The notes under the pieces: generated by a model | The model's database searches: none | What the model was told of the DNA's origin: nothing | Seen by the model: only the letters and a program-made list of their open reading frames with translations | Part shown: one piece after another, positions 7,145-16,211 of the stretch | Layout: every line of letters starts with the position of its first letter | Position numbering within the stretch: position 1 is the first letter of the stretch | Position numbers and translations under genes: made by a program | DNA from: Streptomyces marispadix | Lineage (GTDB): Bacteria > Actinomycetota > Actinomycetes > Streptomycetales > Streptomycetaceae | Reading direction: 5' to 3' | Assembly: GCF_022524345.1 (NCBI RefSeq) | Contig: NZ_JAKWJU010000002.1 | Span: forward strand, 1,860,001 to 1,924,000 | Length of the DNA stretch: 64,000 nt

Positions 7145-9724
7145 ATGACGAAGCCCGTACACCCGTCACATCCGGCAGACATGCGCCGCCGCTCCGTACT
7201 CGGCGGCGCCGGGGCGATCGCCGTGGCAGCGGGAGCCGGCGGCCTGGGGAGCACCGGCACCGCGTACGCCGCCACCGCCGCGCCCGGCGCCGGGCGGCAG
7301 GAGAAGCCGGGGACCGGCCCTTCCGTCTCGTACGACCGCAAGCGGCTGCTGATCGACGGCGAGCCGGTGCTCGTACTCGCGGGGGAGATCCACTACTTCC
7401 GCCTCAAGCGCTCCGACTGGCAGTCCCGGCTGGACCTCGCAAAGGAGGCCGGGCTCAACACCATCGCCACTTACATCCCGTGGATGTGGCATGAGACGGC
7501 CGACGGCTCCATCGACGTCACCGGAAGGACCCGCGAGGAGCGCGACCTCGGCGCCTTCCTCGACCTGTGCATCGGCAACGGCTTCCATGTCATCGCCCGC
7601 CCGGGGCCGTTCACGATGGCGGAGCTCAAGGGCGAGGGCGTCCCGCTGCGCGTACGCGAGAAGCACCCGGAGATCGTGCCGGAGGGCTGGGACGGCAAGA
7701 AGGACACCGCACAGACCGTCGACTATCTCGCGCCCGCCTACCTCAAGGAGGTGCGGCGCTGGTACGACGCCGTGATACCGGTGATCGCCGAGCGCGAGCA
7801 CCGCAGGGGCAGGCACGGCGTGATCGCCTGCCAGCTCGACAACGAGATCGGCATGCTGCCGTGGGTCAGCAACCACCCGGCGCTGACGGACGGCACCCTC
7901 AAGGCGTTCAACTCCTGGCTGGACGAGGTCTACGGCTCCGGGCTCGGCGACCGCTACCCCTTCGCGGACAAGCCCGCCGACGAGCGCGACGCCGCGATCC
8001 GCGCTCCGAAGGACGGCTACGCGGCGGCCCTGATGCACGACCTCGGCGCGTTCACACGGGGACGCTTCGCCCGCTACGTGAAGGCGCTGCGCAAGTCGGC
8101 GGAGGACAACGGGCTCACCGGCGTCCCGTTCCTCGTCAACATCCACGGCACCTCGGACGGCGGCGCCAAGAAGTTCCCCATCGGCGTCAGCCAGCTCATG
8201 GAGACCTGGTCCGGCGAGCCCGGCGTCTTCGCCGGCACCGACTTCTACCTCGGCGGGCTCACCGTCAAGAACGTCACCGACCTGTATCTCGTCAACGCCT
8301 TCACGGAGGCGGTGCAGGACGCCGATCAGCCGCTGGGCGCCCTGGAGTTCGACGCCGGGCACGCCGACTACGGCGACAACCTCGACAACCAGGAGGACGC
8401 CGAGAGCGGCGACCTCAAGACGCGGCTGTGCGTCGCACAGGGCGTCAAGCTGATCAACTACTACCTGTTCGCGGGCGGGTTCAACCCGAGGCTGGACAAG
8501 CCCGCCGGCGACGGCAACGACCGCATCGGCATCACCGGCGAACGCCACGGCTTCTCCGCGCCCGTCGACCCGGAGGGCCGCCGCAATCTGACGTACGAGC
8601 CGCTGAAGGAGACCGTCCACGCCGTCGGCGGCCTCGCCGGTGCGCTGGCCGGAATGGTGCCCGAATACGACGACGTGGCCCTCGGCTTCGTACCCGACCA
8701 CTATCTGACCGAGTACCACCCGCCGGAGCGGCCCTCCGTCGACGCGATCCTCGCCGACATCGAGGAGATACGGGGCTTCGGTCCGCGCGGCGCCCTCTCC
8801 CGCGCGATGCTGCTGGGCGGCTTCCGCTACCGCGCCCTCGATGTGCAGTCCGTCGATCTCGACCCCGGTGTTACGCCCGTACTCGCGCTGGCGACCGGAA
8901 AGAACCTCGCCACCAGGGTGCAGCGCGAACTCGTGCGCTATCTGGAGGCGGGCGGCAGGCTGCTGCTCTCCGGCCGCGTCCCCGAGGAGGACATGGCGGG
9001 CAAGGCGAGCACGGAGCTGCGCGACGCACTGGGCCTGCGGGTCGGGAAGACCCTCACCGACGCGGACCGCTTCTGGCTCTCGGCGACCGCGCACGGCTGG
9101 GCCGCGCCGCGCGCCGAAGTCCGGGTCGCCAAGGCGCAGTTGTGCACTGCGGGCAGGGGCGACACGGTGCTGCGCGAGGTCTCCACCGGCAAGGGCTGCG
9201 GCTTCGACGTCCCCGTGGGCAAGGGACGCGCGGTCGTCGTCACCACCGACTACCGCTGCGATCTGGACTTCTGGCGCAAGGCGCTGAAGACCCTCGGCGC
9301 CTCCCCTGGCATCACCCACAGCGCCACCGATCCGGGGCTGTTCCTGCTCACCACCCGCTCCAAGGGCGAGGACGGCGCGGGACGTCTGCTGCACGCGCTG
9401 AACGTCACCTCGGGCCTGGACCAGGAGTTCACCGTCCATGAGAAGGGCAGGGCGCTCTTCGGCGGCGAGCGGCTGCGGATTCCGGGCCGCAGCGGCGCGA
9501 TGCTGCCGCTCGGACTGCGCGCCGGCGGCGGGCACATCGCCTACGCCACCGCCGAGATCGCCGGGATCGACAAGGGCCGGGTGGCGTTCCGTGCGGTGGG
9601 CGGCACGGAGTCCGTCGTGGCCGTCGAGGGCGGCGCAACGTGCCAGGGCGCGAAGGTCTCGCGTGAGGGCGGCCGTACGGTACTGCGTGTGCGGCGGCCG
9701 GAGTTCACGGTGCGCCTCGGCTGA
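7145..9724 (+). CDS. Tat-exported GH35 glycoside hydrolase (beta-galactosidase family)
   Basis: This 859-residue protein begins with a Tat signal (MRRRSVLGGAGAIAVAAGAG after a 12-residue lead) and a YAA-type cleavage region near residue 43. The GH35 barrel follows: LAGEIHYFRLKRSDWQSRL, GLNTIATYIPW, ARPGPF, and the acid/base E234 in QLDNEIGM. The probable nucleophile is the Glu of LGALEFDAGHADYG near residue 400. Beta-rich domains make up the C-terminal half. Family members remove beta-linked galactose from glycans. It has its own candidate promoter and LacI-type operator 110-130 bp upstream, so it is probably co-regulated with the sugar transporter. Exact linkage specificity is unknown. Confidence 0.88.
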   Translation: MTKPVHPSHPADMRRRSVLGGAGAIAVAAGAGGLGSTGTAYAATAAPGAGRQEKPGTGPSVSYDRKRLLIDGEPVLVLAGEIHYFRLKRSDWQSRLDLAKEAGLNTIATYIPWMWHETADGSIDVTGRTREERDLGAFLDLCIGNGFHVIARPGPFTMAELKGEGVPLRVREKHPEIVPEGWDGKKDTAQTVDYLAPAYLKEVRRWYDAVIPVIAEREHRRGRHGVIACQLDNEIGMLPWVSNHPALTDGTLKAFNSWLDEVYGSGLGDRYPFADKPADERDAAIRAPKDGYAAALMHDLGAFTRGRFARYVKALRKSAEDNGLTGVPFLVNIHGTSDGGAKKFPIGVSQLMETWSGEPGVFAGTDFYLGGLTVKNVTDLYLVNAFTEAVQDADQPLGALEFDAGHADYGDNLDNQEDAESGDLKTRLCVAQGVKLINYYLFAGGFNPRLDKPAGDGNDRIGITGERHGFSAPVDPEGRRNLTYEPLKETVHAVGGLAGALAGMVPEYDDVALGFVPDHYLTEYHPPERPSVDAILADIEEIRGFGPRGALSRAMLLGGFRYRALDVQSVDLDPGVTPVLALATGKNLATRVQRELVRYLEAGGRLLLSGRVPEEDMAGKASTELRDALGLRVGKTLTDADRFWLSATAHGWAAPRAEVRVAKAQLCTAGRGDTVLREVSTGKGCGFDVPVGKGRAVVVTTDYRCDLDFWRKALKTLGASPGITHSATDPGLFLLTTRSKGEDGAGRLLHALNVTSGLDQEFTVHEKGRALFGGERLRIPGRSGAMLPLGLRAGGGHIAYATAEIAGIDKGRVAFRAVGGTESVVAVEGGATCQGAKVSREGGRTVLRVRRPEFTVRLG

Positions 9725-9991
9725 GGGCGGCGGGGCGGGACGCCCACGACCGGCCCATCACCGGCCCGCGCCCGGGTCCCCCGGCCTTTGTTCGCCGCCG
9801 TTCCGACCGGGCGCCTGCCCGTCCCTGAAGCCCCGTCACCAGGGCCCGCCGCGTATGCGTCCGGGTGACCCCCGCCGCGCGCACCGGCGTGGCAGCCCCG
9901 CCCGCCAGGGCGCCTTCTCCAGGGTGTTCCAGCATGAACGGCACCGCGTCGGGCACTCGGCACCGCGGCAGTCGGGCGGGGAGGCCATCGG

Positions 9992-11719
9992 GTGGACACA
10001 ACGGCTGAGAACGAGGCGGTACGCGACGAGGAGCGGCCGGAACCACAGCCGCCGGCGGGAAGCCGGCGGCTGACGCTCGGTAAGAGACTGCTGGGCTATC
10101 TCAGCACCACCGATCACAAGGTGATCGGCAACATGTATCTCGCCACGTCCTTCGCGTTCTTCCTCGCCGCCGGCCTGATGGCGATGGTGATGCGGGCCGA
10201 ACTGGCCCGGCCCGGGCTCCAGGTGGTCTCCGCCCAGCAGTACAACGAGCTGTTCACCACGCACGGCACCATCATGATGCTGCTGTTCGCGACGCCGACG
10301 TTCACCGGATTCGCCAACGCAGTGATGCCGTTGCAGATCGGCGCACCCGACGTCGCCTTCCCGCGGCTGAACGCCTTCACGTACTGGGTGTTCCTCTTCG
10401 GCGGCCTGATGGTCCTCAGCGGCTTCCTCACCCCGGAGGGCTCCGCGTCGTTCGGCTGGTTCGCCTACGCGCCGCTCAACGACTCGACGTTCACGCCCGG
10501 TTCGGGCGGCGACCTGTGGACGATGGGCCTCGTGGTCGCGGGCCTGAGCACCATCCTCGGCTCGGTCAACTTCATCACCACGATCGTCTGTCTCCGCGCC
10601 CCCGGGATGACGGTGTTCCGGATGCCGCTGTTCACCTGGAACGTGCTGTTCACCTCGATCCTGGCGCTGCTCGCCTTCCCCGTGCTGACGGCGGCGCTGC
10701 TGGCGCTGGAGGCCGACCGCAAGTACGGGGCGCACATCTTCGACGCCGCCAACGGCGGTGCGATCCTCTGGCAGCACCTGTTCTGGTTCTTCGGGCATCC
10801 CGAGGTCTACATCGTGGCCCTGCCGTTCTTCGGCGTCGTCACCGAGATCATCCCCGTCTTCAGCCGCAAGCCGATCTTCGGCTACATCGGCCTCGTCGCG
10901 GCGACGTGCGCCATCACCGGCCTCTCGGCCACGGTGTGGGCACACCACATGTTCGCCACGGGCGCGGTGCTGCTGCCGTTCTTCTCGCTGCTGTCGTTCC
11001 TCATCGCGGTGCCCACGGGCGTGAAGTTCTTCAACTGGATCGGCACGATGCGCAACGGGTCGCTGTCGTTCGAGACGCCGATGATGTGGGCCGTCGGCTT
11101 CCTGGTGACGTTCCTGCTCGGCGGGATGACGGGGGTGCTGATCGCCTCGCCGCCGCTGGACTTCCACCTCACCGACACCTACTTCATCGTCGCGCACCTG
11201 CACTACGTGCTCTTCGGCACCATCGTCTTCGCGACGTTCGGCGGACTGTACTTCTGGTGGCCGAAGCTGACGGGCAAGATGCTCGACGAACGGCTCGGGA
11301 AGATCCACTTCTGGACGCTGTTCGTGGGATTCCAGGGCACGTTCCTCGTGCAGCACTGGCTGGGCGAGGAGGGCATGCCCCGCCGCTACGCCGACTATCT
11401 GGCGGCCGACGGCTTCACCGTCCTCAACACGATCTCGTCCGTCAGCTCCTTCCTGCTCGGCCTCTCGACGCTGCCGTTCCTCTACAACGTGTGGCGGACG
11501 TCCCGGCACGGCAGGCGCGTCACCTCGGACGACCCCTGGGGCTGGGGCCGTTCGCTGGAGTGGGCGACTTCGTGCCCGCCGCCCCGGCACAACTTCGAGG
11601 CGCTGCCGCGCATCCGCTCCGAATCACCGGCGTTCGACCTCAACCACCCGCAGGTGTCGGGCATTCAGTCCGGGCGGTCCGGGCCCGAGGAGGCACAGGG
11701 GCAGGAGGCGCGGCGATGA
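9992..11719 (+). CDS. ctaD: Cytochrome c oxidase subunit I (aa3 type), accessory copy
   Basis: This is the 575-residue catalytic subunit of haem-copper oxidase, with about 12 membrane helices. Ligand motifs are complete: THGTIM for low-spin haem a, H269-PEVY with the cross-linked tyrosine for Cu[10 protein letters not shown] for the other CuB histidines, and HLHYVLFGT for haem a3 and a. GTG at 9992 is preceded by GGGGAGG at good spacing. The stop overlaps the ctaF start as ATGA. In actinomycetes the main ctaD usually lies with ctaC, ctaE and qcrCAB; here only ctaF and qcrB follow, which suggests a paralogous, conditionally used copy. Confidence 0.95.
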   Translation: MDTTAENEAVRDEERPEPQPPAGSRRLTLGKRLLGYLSTTDHKVIGNMYLATSFAFFLAAGLMAMVMRAELARPGLQVVSAQQYNELFTTHGTIMMLLFATPTFTGFANAVMPLQIGAPDVAFPRLNAFTYWVFLFGGLMVLSGFLTPEGSASFGWFAYAPLNDSTFTPGSGGDLWTMGLVVAGLSTILGSVNFITTIVCLRAPGMTVFRMPLFTWNVLFTSILALLAFPVLTAALLALEADRKYGAHIFDAANGGAILWQHLFWFFGHPEVYIVALPFFGVVTEIIPVFSRKPIFGYIGLVAATCAITGLSATVWAHHMFATGAVLLPFFSLLSFLIAVPTGVKFFNWIGTMRNGSLSFETPMMWAVGFLVTFLLGGMTGVLIASPPLDFHLTDTYFIVAHLHYVLFGTIVFATFGGLYFWWPKLTGKMLDERLGKIHFWTLFVGFQGTFLVQHWLGEEGMPRRYADYLAADGFTVLNTISSVSSFLLGLSTLPFLYNVWRTSRHGRRVTSDDPWGWGRSLEWATSCPPPRHNFEALPRIRSESPAFDLNHPQVSGIQSGRSGPEEAQGQEARR

Positions 11720-12099
11720 GGGTCGAGGCGCTGCTCTTCGTCGGCGTGGCCGTGTTCTTCGGCGTCGTCTCCGCCTGTTACGTGCCCTTCTCCGACGACC
11801 CCGCGGGGAACGCGGCGCTGCTCGTGTCGTTCCTGATGTCCTCGCTCATCGCGTTCTTCCTGTGGACGCAGCACCGCAGGCGCGGACCACGCGCGCAGGA
11901 CCGTCCGGACGCGGACGTACGAGAGGGCGCAGGGCCGCTCGAATTCTTCCCGCCGCGCAGCTACTTCCCCGTCCTCACCGCTCTCGGCGCGGCCCTAGCG
12001 GGGCTCGGGGTGGTCTACGGGATGTGGCTCTTCCTCATCGGCATCGGGATCACCGCACCCGGCGTCGCCGGATTCGTCTTCCAGCACAACGACCGCTGA
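11716..12099 (+). CDS. ctaF: Cytochrome c oxidase subunit IV, actinobacterial CtaF type
   Basis: This 127-residue protein has two N-terminal membrane helices (about residues 5-20 and 34-50), a short charged linker, the motif [17 protein letters not shown] near residue 75 and two closely spaced C-terminal helices. This pattern is that of the small actinobacterial oxidase subunit that packs against subunit I. Its ATG overlaps the ctaD stop by four bases, so the two are translationally coupled. Its presence next to this ctaD argues that the accessory oxidase is a real complex rather than a stray subunit. Confidence 0.9.
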   Translation: MRVEALLFVGVAVFFGVVSACYVPFSDDPAGNAALLVSFLMSSLIAFFLWTQHRRRGPRAQDRPDADVREGAGPLEFFPPRSYFPVLTALGAALAGLGVVYGMWLFLIGIGITAPGVAGFVFQHNDR

Positions 12100-12142
12100 C
12101 CCGCCGACCGCTGCGCAGCAGCAGCAGAGAGGAGGACGGCGC

Positions 12143-13720
12143 ATGCTCCCGCAGCGGAGGAGGGCGCACCCCGGGGCGAGGGCGGGGCGCGCGGCCGAGA
12201 GCGGCTTCAAGTACCTCGACGCCCGGCTGCCGGCCGCCGAGAGCGGTTCGCTCCTGCGCAAGGCGTTCCCGGACCACTGGTCGTTCCTGCTGGGCGAACT
12301 GGCCCTCTACAGCCTCGTGTTGCTGTTGCTGACGGGTGTCTTCCTGACGTTCTTCTTCCATCCCACGGCGACGGAGCTGCGCTACACCGGCTCGTATCTG
12401 CCCATGCGCGGCCGCATGGTCTCCGAGGCGTACGACTCGACCCTGCACATCAGCTTCGACGTGCGCGGCGGCCTGCTGATCCGTCAGGTGCACCACTGGG
12501 CGGCGCTGGTGTTCGTCACCGCGATCGGCGTGCACATGATGCGTGTGTTCTTCACGGGCGCCTTCCGCAAGCCCCGTGAGATCAACTGGGTCGTCGGCGT
12601 GACCCTGTTCGTGCTCGCCGTGGCCGAGGGCTTCTGCGGCTACTCGCTGCCCGACGACCTGCTCTCGGGGACGGGCCTGCGGGTCGTGCAGAGCCTGCTG
12701 CTGTCGATCCCGGTGGCGGGCACGTATCTGAGCCTTTTCCTCTTCGGCGGCGAGTATCCGGGCACGGAGATCATCCCGCGTCTGTACACGGTCCACATCC
12801 TGCTCATCCCGGCGCTGCTCGTCGCACTCGTCGTGCTCCATCTGATCCTGGTCGTCTACCTCAAGCACACCCAGTGGGGCGGCCCGGGCCGTACGAAGAG
12901 CAACGTCGTGGGGCAGCCGATGGTCCCGCAGTTCGCGGCGAAGTCCATCGGCCTACAGCTCATGGTGTTCGGCGTGATCACGGTGCTGGCGGGCGCGGCG
13001 CAGATCAACCCGGTCTGGAATTACGGCCCTTACCGCACCGACCACGTCAGCACCGGCTCACAGCCCGACTGGTACATCGGCTTCCTCGAAGGGTCGCTGC
13101 GCCTGATGCCGCCCTTCGAGACGACGGTGTGGGGTCACACGTTCATGTGGAACATCCTGATCCCCACCGTGATCCTGCCCGCGCTGCTGTTCCTGGCCAT
13201 CTACCTCTATCCGTTCCTGGAGAGGTGGCTGACGGGAGACGACCGGGAGCACCATCTGTGCGACAGACCGCGTGAACGCCCCGCCCGTACGGCCTTCGGC
13301 GTCGCGGGCATCACCTTCTACGCGGTGCTGCTGCTGGCCGGCGGCAACGACATCATCGCCACCCTCTTCGGCGTCTCCCTCAACGGCCTCACCTGGATCT
13401 TCCGGGTGGCAGTCGTGGTGGCACCGGTGGTCGCGTTCATGGTGACCAGGCGGCTGTGCGTGGCGCTGCGCGCCCATGACCTCGCACGCATCCGGGAGGG
13501 CGAGGAGACCGGTGAGGTACGGCAGGGCGTCGAGGGCGGCATGGAGCCGGGGCACCGTCCGCTGCCCGCCGGTGAGCGGTACACGCTGCTGATGCGCGAG
13601 CGGCCCCGTCCGCTGGAACTGCCGCCCGGCGGGCGCGACTTGGACGGGCGTCCGCACGGGCGGGTGCGGCGGCTGCGCGTCGCGCTGAGCCGCTGGTACT
13701 TCGGGGACCGCTTCGAGTGA
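12143..13720 (+). CDS. qcrB: Cytochrome b subunit of the bc1-type reductase, accessory copy
   Basis: This 525-residue integral membrane protein carries the four haem-b histidines in the pairs VHHWAALVFVTAIGVH and VHILLIPALLVALVVLH. The Qo-site motif is PDWY, the actinobacterial version of PEWY. A charged C-terminal tail of about 90 residues follows the last helices, as in other actinobacterial QcrB proteins. It lies 43 bp after ctaF. The Rieske protein (qcrA) and cytochrome cc (qcrC) are not adjacent, so this subunit must borrow them from the main cluster or work in a different complex. Confidence 0.93.
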   Translation: MLPQRRRAHPGARAGRAAESGFKYLDARLPAAESGSLLRKAFPDHWSFLLGELALYSLVLLLLTGVFLTFFFHPTATELRYTGSYLPMRGRMVSEAYDSTLHISFDVRGGLLIRQVHHWAALVFVTAIGVHMMRVFFTGAFRKPREINWVVGVTLFVLAVAEGFCGYSLPDDLLSGTGLRVVQSLLLSIPVAGTYLSLFLFGGEYPGTEIIPRLYTVHILLIPALLVALVVLHLILVVYLKHTQWGGPGRTKSNVVGQPMVPQFAAKSIGLQLMVFGVITVLAGAAQINPVWNYGPYRTDHVSTGSQPDWYIGFLEGSLRLMPPFETTVWGHTFMWNILIPTVILPALLFLAIYLYPFLERWLTGDDREHHLCDRPRERPARTAFGVAGITFYAVLLLAGGNDIIATLFGVSLNGLTWIFRVAVVVAPVVAFMVTRRLCVALRAHDLARIREGEETGEVRQGVEGGMEPGHRPLPAGERYTLLMRERPRPLELPPGGRDLDGRPHGRVRRLRVALSRWYFGDRFE

Positions 13721-13811
13721 GACCCCGGCAGGACCCTCCTCGGGCCGGGCCCCGGGCCCGCCCCTGAGCGGTCCCTGACCCAGTCCCCGAACCGGTCGCC
13801 GTAGCGGCCGT

Positions 13812-14429
13812 TCAGACCAGCCCTTCGAGTACGGCCGTCGAGTACGGACCTCGCCCGACGCCGTCCGGACGCCCCAGCACGTGCAGCGTGAAGTCCGGGT
13901 CGCGGCAGTCGGTCAGCAGCGTCAGGCCGGGGATCGCGCTGAGTACGGGGGCGAGGGTGCGGCCCGTGCGGTGGTGCTCGGGCGCGGGGTGGTTCCAGTG
14001 CACGGTGACGAGGGTGCCGCCGGGTTCGAGGGAGTCGACCGTGCGGTTGAGCACGTCGCGCAGCGTCCGGTCGTCGAAGTAGTAGAGCAGCTCGGAGAGC
14101 ACGATCAGGTCGAAGCGTCCGTCGGGCCATTCGCCGGGTATCGCCAGCCTGCGCACGGAGACTTGGGGCAGGTGGCGGGTGCGGGCGGCGGTGAGTTCGG
14201 CCGCGGCGGCGACCCGGTCCGTGGCAAGCAGGCTGTCGCAGCGTTCGGCGAGCGCGGTGGTGAGTACGCCGACGGAGCAGCCGGGTTCGAAGGCACTGCG
14301 GTAGCGGCGCTGCGGCAGGGCCGCGAGGGTGTGATCGTATTTGCGCCGCACGTACCACTGACCGTCGAGGCTCCAGGGGTCGGTCGAGTCGCTGTAGAGC
14401 TGCTCGAAGTACGCGTCGGGAGTGTTCAT
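13812..14429 (-). CDS. SAM-dependent methyltransferase, NodS-like
   Basis: The 205-residue protein has a class I SAM-binding motif FEPGCSVGVLT near residue 47, an acidic loop LLATDR after strand 2, and FDLIVLSELLYYF as motif II/III. The N-terminus (YFEQLYSDSTDPWSLDGQWYVRRKY) is typical of the NodS-like family, which N-methylates amino sugars in rhizobia but has wider uses in actinomycetes. No PIG-L deacetylase or glycosyltransferase partner is adjacent, so the substrate is unknown. It converges with qcrB across about 90 bp. A CATCACGTGATG palindrome lies 74 bp before its start. Confidence 0.85.
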   Translation of the reverse strand: MNTPDAYFEQLYSDSTDPWSLDGQWYVRRKYDHTLAALPQRRYRSAFEPGCSVGVLTTALAERCDSLLATDRVAAAAELTAARTRHLPQVSVRRLAIPGEWPDGRFDLIVLSELLYYFDDRTLRDVLNRTVDSLEPGGTLVTVHWNHPAPEHHRTGRTLAPVLSAIPGLTLLTDCRDPDFTLHVLGRPDGVGRGPYSTAVLEGLV

Positions 14430-14502
14430 CGCGGTGCCACCTCGCGTGCTCGGCCGGGTCCTCCCCCGGCAGATGCACGGCGGGGTTCTCCCCAGAGCTT
14501 CG

Positions 14503-14514
14503 CATCACGTGATG
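14503..14514. promoter_or_regulatory. 12-bp palindrome CATCACGTGATG
   Basis: This perfect palindrome lies 74 bp upstream of the NodS-like methyltransferase, where a dimeric regulator could bind. The rest of 14430-14715, between Ku and the methyltransferase, shows no reading frame worth calling. Confidence 0.4.
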
Positions 14515-14715
14515 AAGGGTGCATCCCGGGCGGCCCGTACGGAAAGGGGTGCGGGCGCGGTCACGGACGGGGCAGTCCGGCGGGACCACGAGGACCGAAG
14601 GGGCCGCGAAACCGGGGACCGCACCGGGCGCGACCGGAGTCCGCACAGGACGCGACCCGGGACCGCGGGGCCCTCCCTGGGAGCGCGGGGGTCCGCCCGG
14701 TGTGGGTAGCCCCGG

Positions 14716-15744
14716 TCAGGCCGCCTTCCTGGTCCTGGTGTCCTTCAGCGCCTTGATGAGCTGCTGCCGGTTCATCCGCGAACGGCCCTGGATGTCCTGC
14801 TCGGTGGCGCGCTCGTAGAGGTCCCGCTTGCTCAGCTCGGTCAGCCAGCGGTCGCCGCCGCCACGGTCGCGTCCGGAACCGCGCGAACCGCCGGAGCCCG
14901 CGCGGGAGCCGCCCTGTGAACCGCCCCCGCTCCGCTTGCCCGAGCGCGAGCCGCGCCCCTTCCCGGAGCCCGCCTGGTCGACGCTGCGGCGCAGCGCCTC
15001 CTCCAGGTCGACGACGTCGGTGGCCTCCGGGGGCTTCTCCTCGGCCACGACCTCCTTGCCCTCCCGCTTGGCCTCGACGAGCTGCCGCACCTTCTTCTCG
15101 TAGGTGTCCTCGTACTCCTCGGGACGCCAGTCCATCGACATCGCGTCGATGAGCTGCCGGGCGCTGTCCAGCTCCTTGCTGCGGCTCTGCTCCCGGCCGG
15201 GCAGCCTCGGAAGCTCCCGCTCCGGGTCGCGGACCTCATCGGCCCAGTGCAGGGTGTGCAGCTCCAGTACGTCCTCGCCCGCGCGCAGCGCGACCAGGTA
15301 CTCACGGGCGTGCATGACGAAGGTCGCGACCCCCGCCTTGCCCGTCTCCTCGAGCGCGGTGCGCAGCAGCCGGTAGACCCTGGCGTACTCGTCGCTCCTG
15401 GGCGCCAGGTAGTAGGTGCGGCTGAAGTACGCGGGCTCGACCTCCTCCAGGTCGACGAAGCCGCGGACGTCGATGACCTGGGACCTTCCCGGTGCGATCT
15501 CCTCCAGCTCCTCACGCTCGACGATCACGTACTCGCCGTCGCCGACGTCGTAGCCCTTGACGATGTCGTCGTACTCGACGCGCTTGCCGGTGCGCTCGTT
15601 GACGCGGCGGTTGCGCACCCGGTCGCCCGTGCCGCGCTGGAGCTGGTGGAAGTGGACGGCGTGGTCCTCGACGGCGGCGAAGAGCTGCACGGGAACGGTC
15701 ACCAGACCGAAGGTGATCACTCCGCTCCATATCGGGCGGGCCAT
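14716..15744 (-). CDS. ku: Ku DNA end-binding protein (bacterial NHEJ)
   Basis: Ku forms a homodimeric ring on DNA double-strand ends and recruits ligase D-type ligases. The family start MARPIWSGVITFGLVTVPVQL is clear and is preceded by AGGAGAGGAGG, so an in-frame start 93 bp further out is rejected. The core beta-barrel spans about residues 1-250. A Gly/Ser/Arg-rich linker (about 255-300) and a Lys/Arg-rich C-terminal helix pair (LTELSKRDLYERATEQDIQG...) follow, the extended tail seen in many actinobacterial Ku proteins that adds DNA binding. Length is 342 residues. An ATP-dependent ligase gene is in this window but about 31 kb away. Confidence 0.96.
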   Translation of the reverse strand: MARPIWSGVITFGLVTVPVQLFAAVEDHAVHFHQLQRGTGDRVRNRRVNERTGKRVEYDDIVKGYDVGDGEYVIVEREELEEIAPGRSQVIDVRGFVDLEEVEPAYFSRTYYLAPRSDEYARVYRLLRTALEETGKAGVATFVMHAREYLVALRAGEDVLELHTLHWADEVRDPERELPRLPGREQSRSKELDSARQLIDAMSMDWRPEEYEDTYEKKVRQLVEAKREGKEVVAEEKPPEATDVVDLEEALRRSVDQAGSGKGRGSRSGKRSGGGSQGGSRAGSGGSRGSGRDRGGGDRWLTELSKRDLYERATEQDIQGRSRMNRQQLIKALKDTRTRKAA

Positions 15745-16113
15745 TCTCCTCGCCCTCCTCTCCTGCACGGTCCCTGGTGATCGCCGGTCCTGTCGGCTAC
15801 CGCGGCGGGTACCCAGTCGGAGCGGTTCACCCCGCACGGTTCACGCAGCGCGGTTCACGCGGTGCGTCGCCCCGTGGGGAAGCACCCCCACACCCTGTGC
15901 CGCCGGAGCAGCGCCACGACCTGCTCGAACAGCGTCCACGGGCGGTGCGCGGGGCTCGGCGGGCTCCTCCGGGTGGGGAGCCTCGGGCGCCGGACGTCCG
16001 GGATCTCCGTCTCGGTGCCGTGCGGTGGCGTGGCTGCTGTCCCGAGTGCGTCGAGAGTCCGCCACAGGTCCCCCGACCAAGAAGACCGGAATCCTCGCGA
16101 GGCTCCGAGCGAG

Positions 16114-16166
16114 TTCGGTCGGGGTTCGGTCGGGGTTCGAGGGTCAGGGTCGGGGTTCGGGCCGGG
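16114..16166. repeat. TTCGGTCGGGG tandem repeats
   Basis: The 11-mer TTCGGTCGGGG is repeated directly at 16114 and 16125, with degenerate copies to about 16166. It lies just beyond the gad stop codon. Confidence 0.6.
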
Positions 16167-16168
16167 GC

Positions 16169-16190
16169 CGCCCCCCTCGAACAGGGGGCG
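16169..16190 (-). terminator. Hairpin after glutamate decarboxylase
   Basis: CGCCCCC (16169-16175) pairs with GGGGGCG (16184-16190) around an 8-nt loop, about 20 bp past the gad stop. It has no T-tract, which is usual for this kind of genome. Confidence 0.45.
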
Positions 16191-16211
16191 TGTGCGGCCA
16201 GCGGCGCGCGC

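Larger units (their letters stand above)
15745..16211. other. Intergenic gap between Ku and glutamate decarboxylase
   Basis: No convincing gene is seen in these 467 bp; all open frames have composition unlike the neighbours. The right part holds short repeats and a hairpin. The left part must carry the Ku promoter, and has three GGTTCAC/GGTTCACGC copies (15825-15860). Confidence 0.6.

Noticed and set aside
7166..9535. 789-residue minus-strand frame opposite GH35
   Set aside because: It has no motifs, while the plus strand gives a complete GH35 with signal peptide.
13812..14429. Nodulation role for the NodS-like methyltransferase
   Set aside because: The family is broad in actinomycetes and no chitooligosaccharide synthesis genes are near.
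16120..16150. GGTTCGA words that resemble a tRNA T-loop
   Set aside because: They belong to an 11-bp tandem repeat, and no acceptor or anticodon stem can be built around them.
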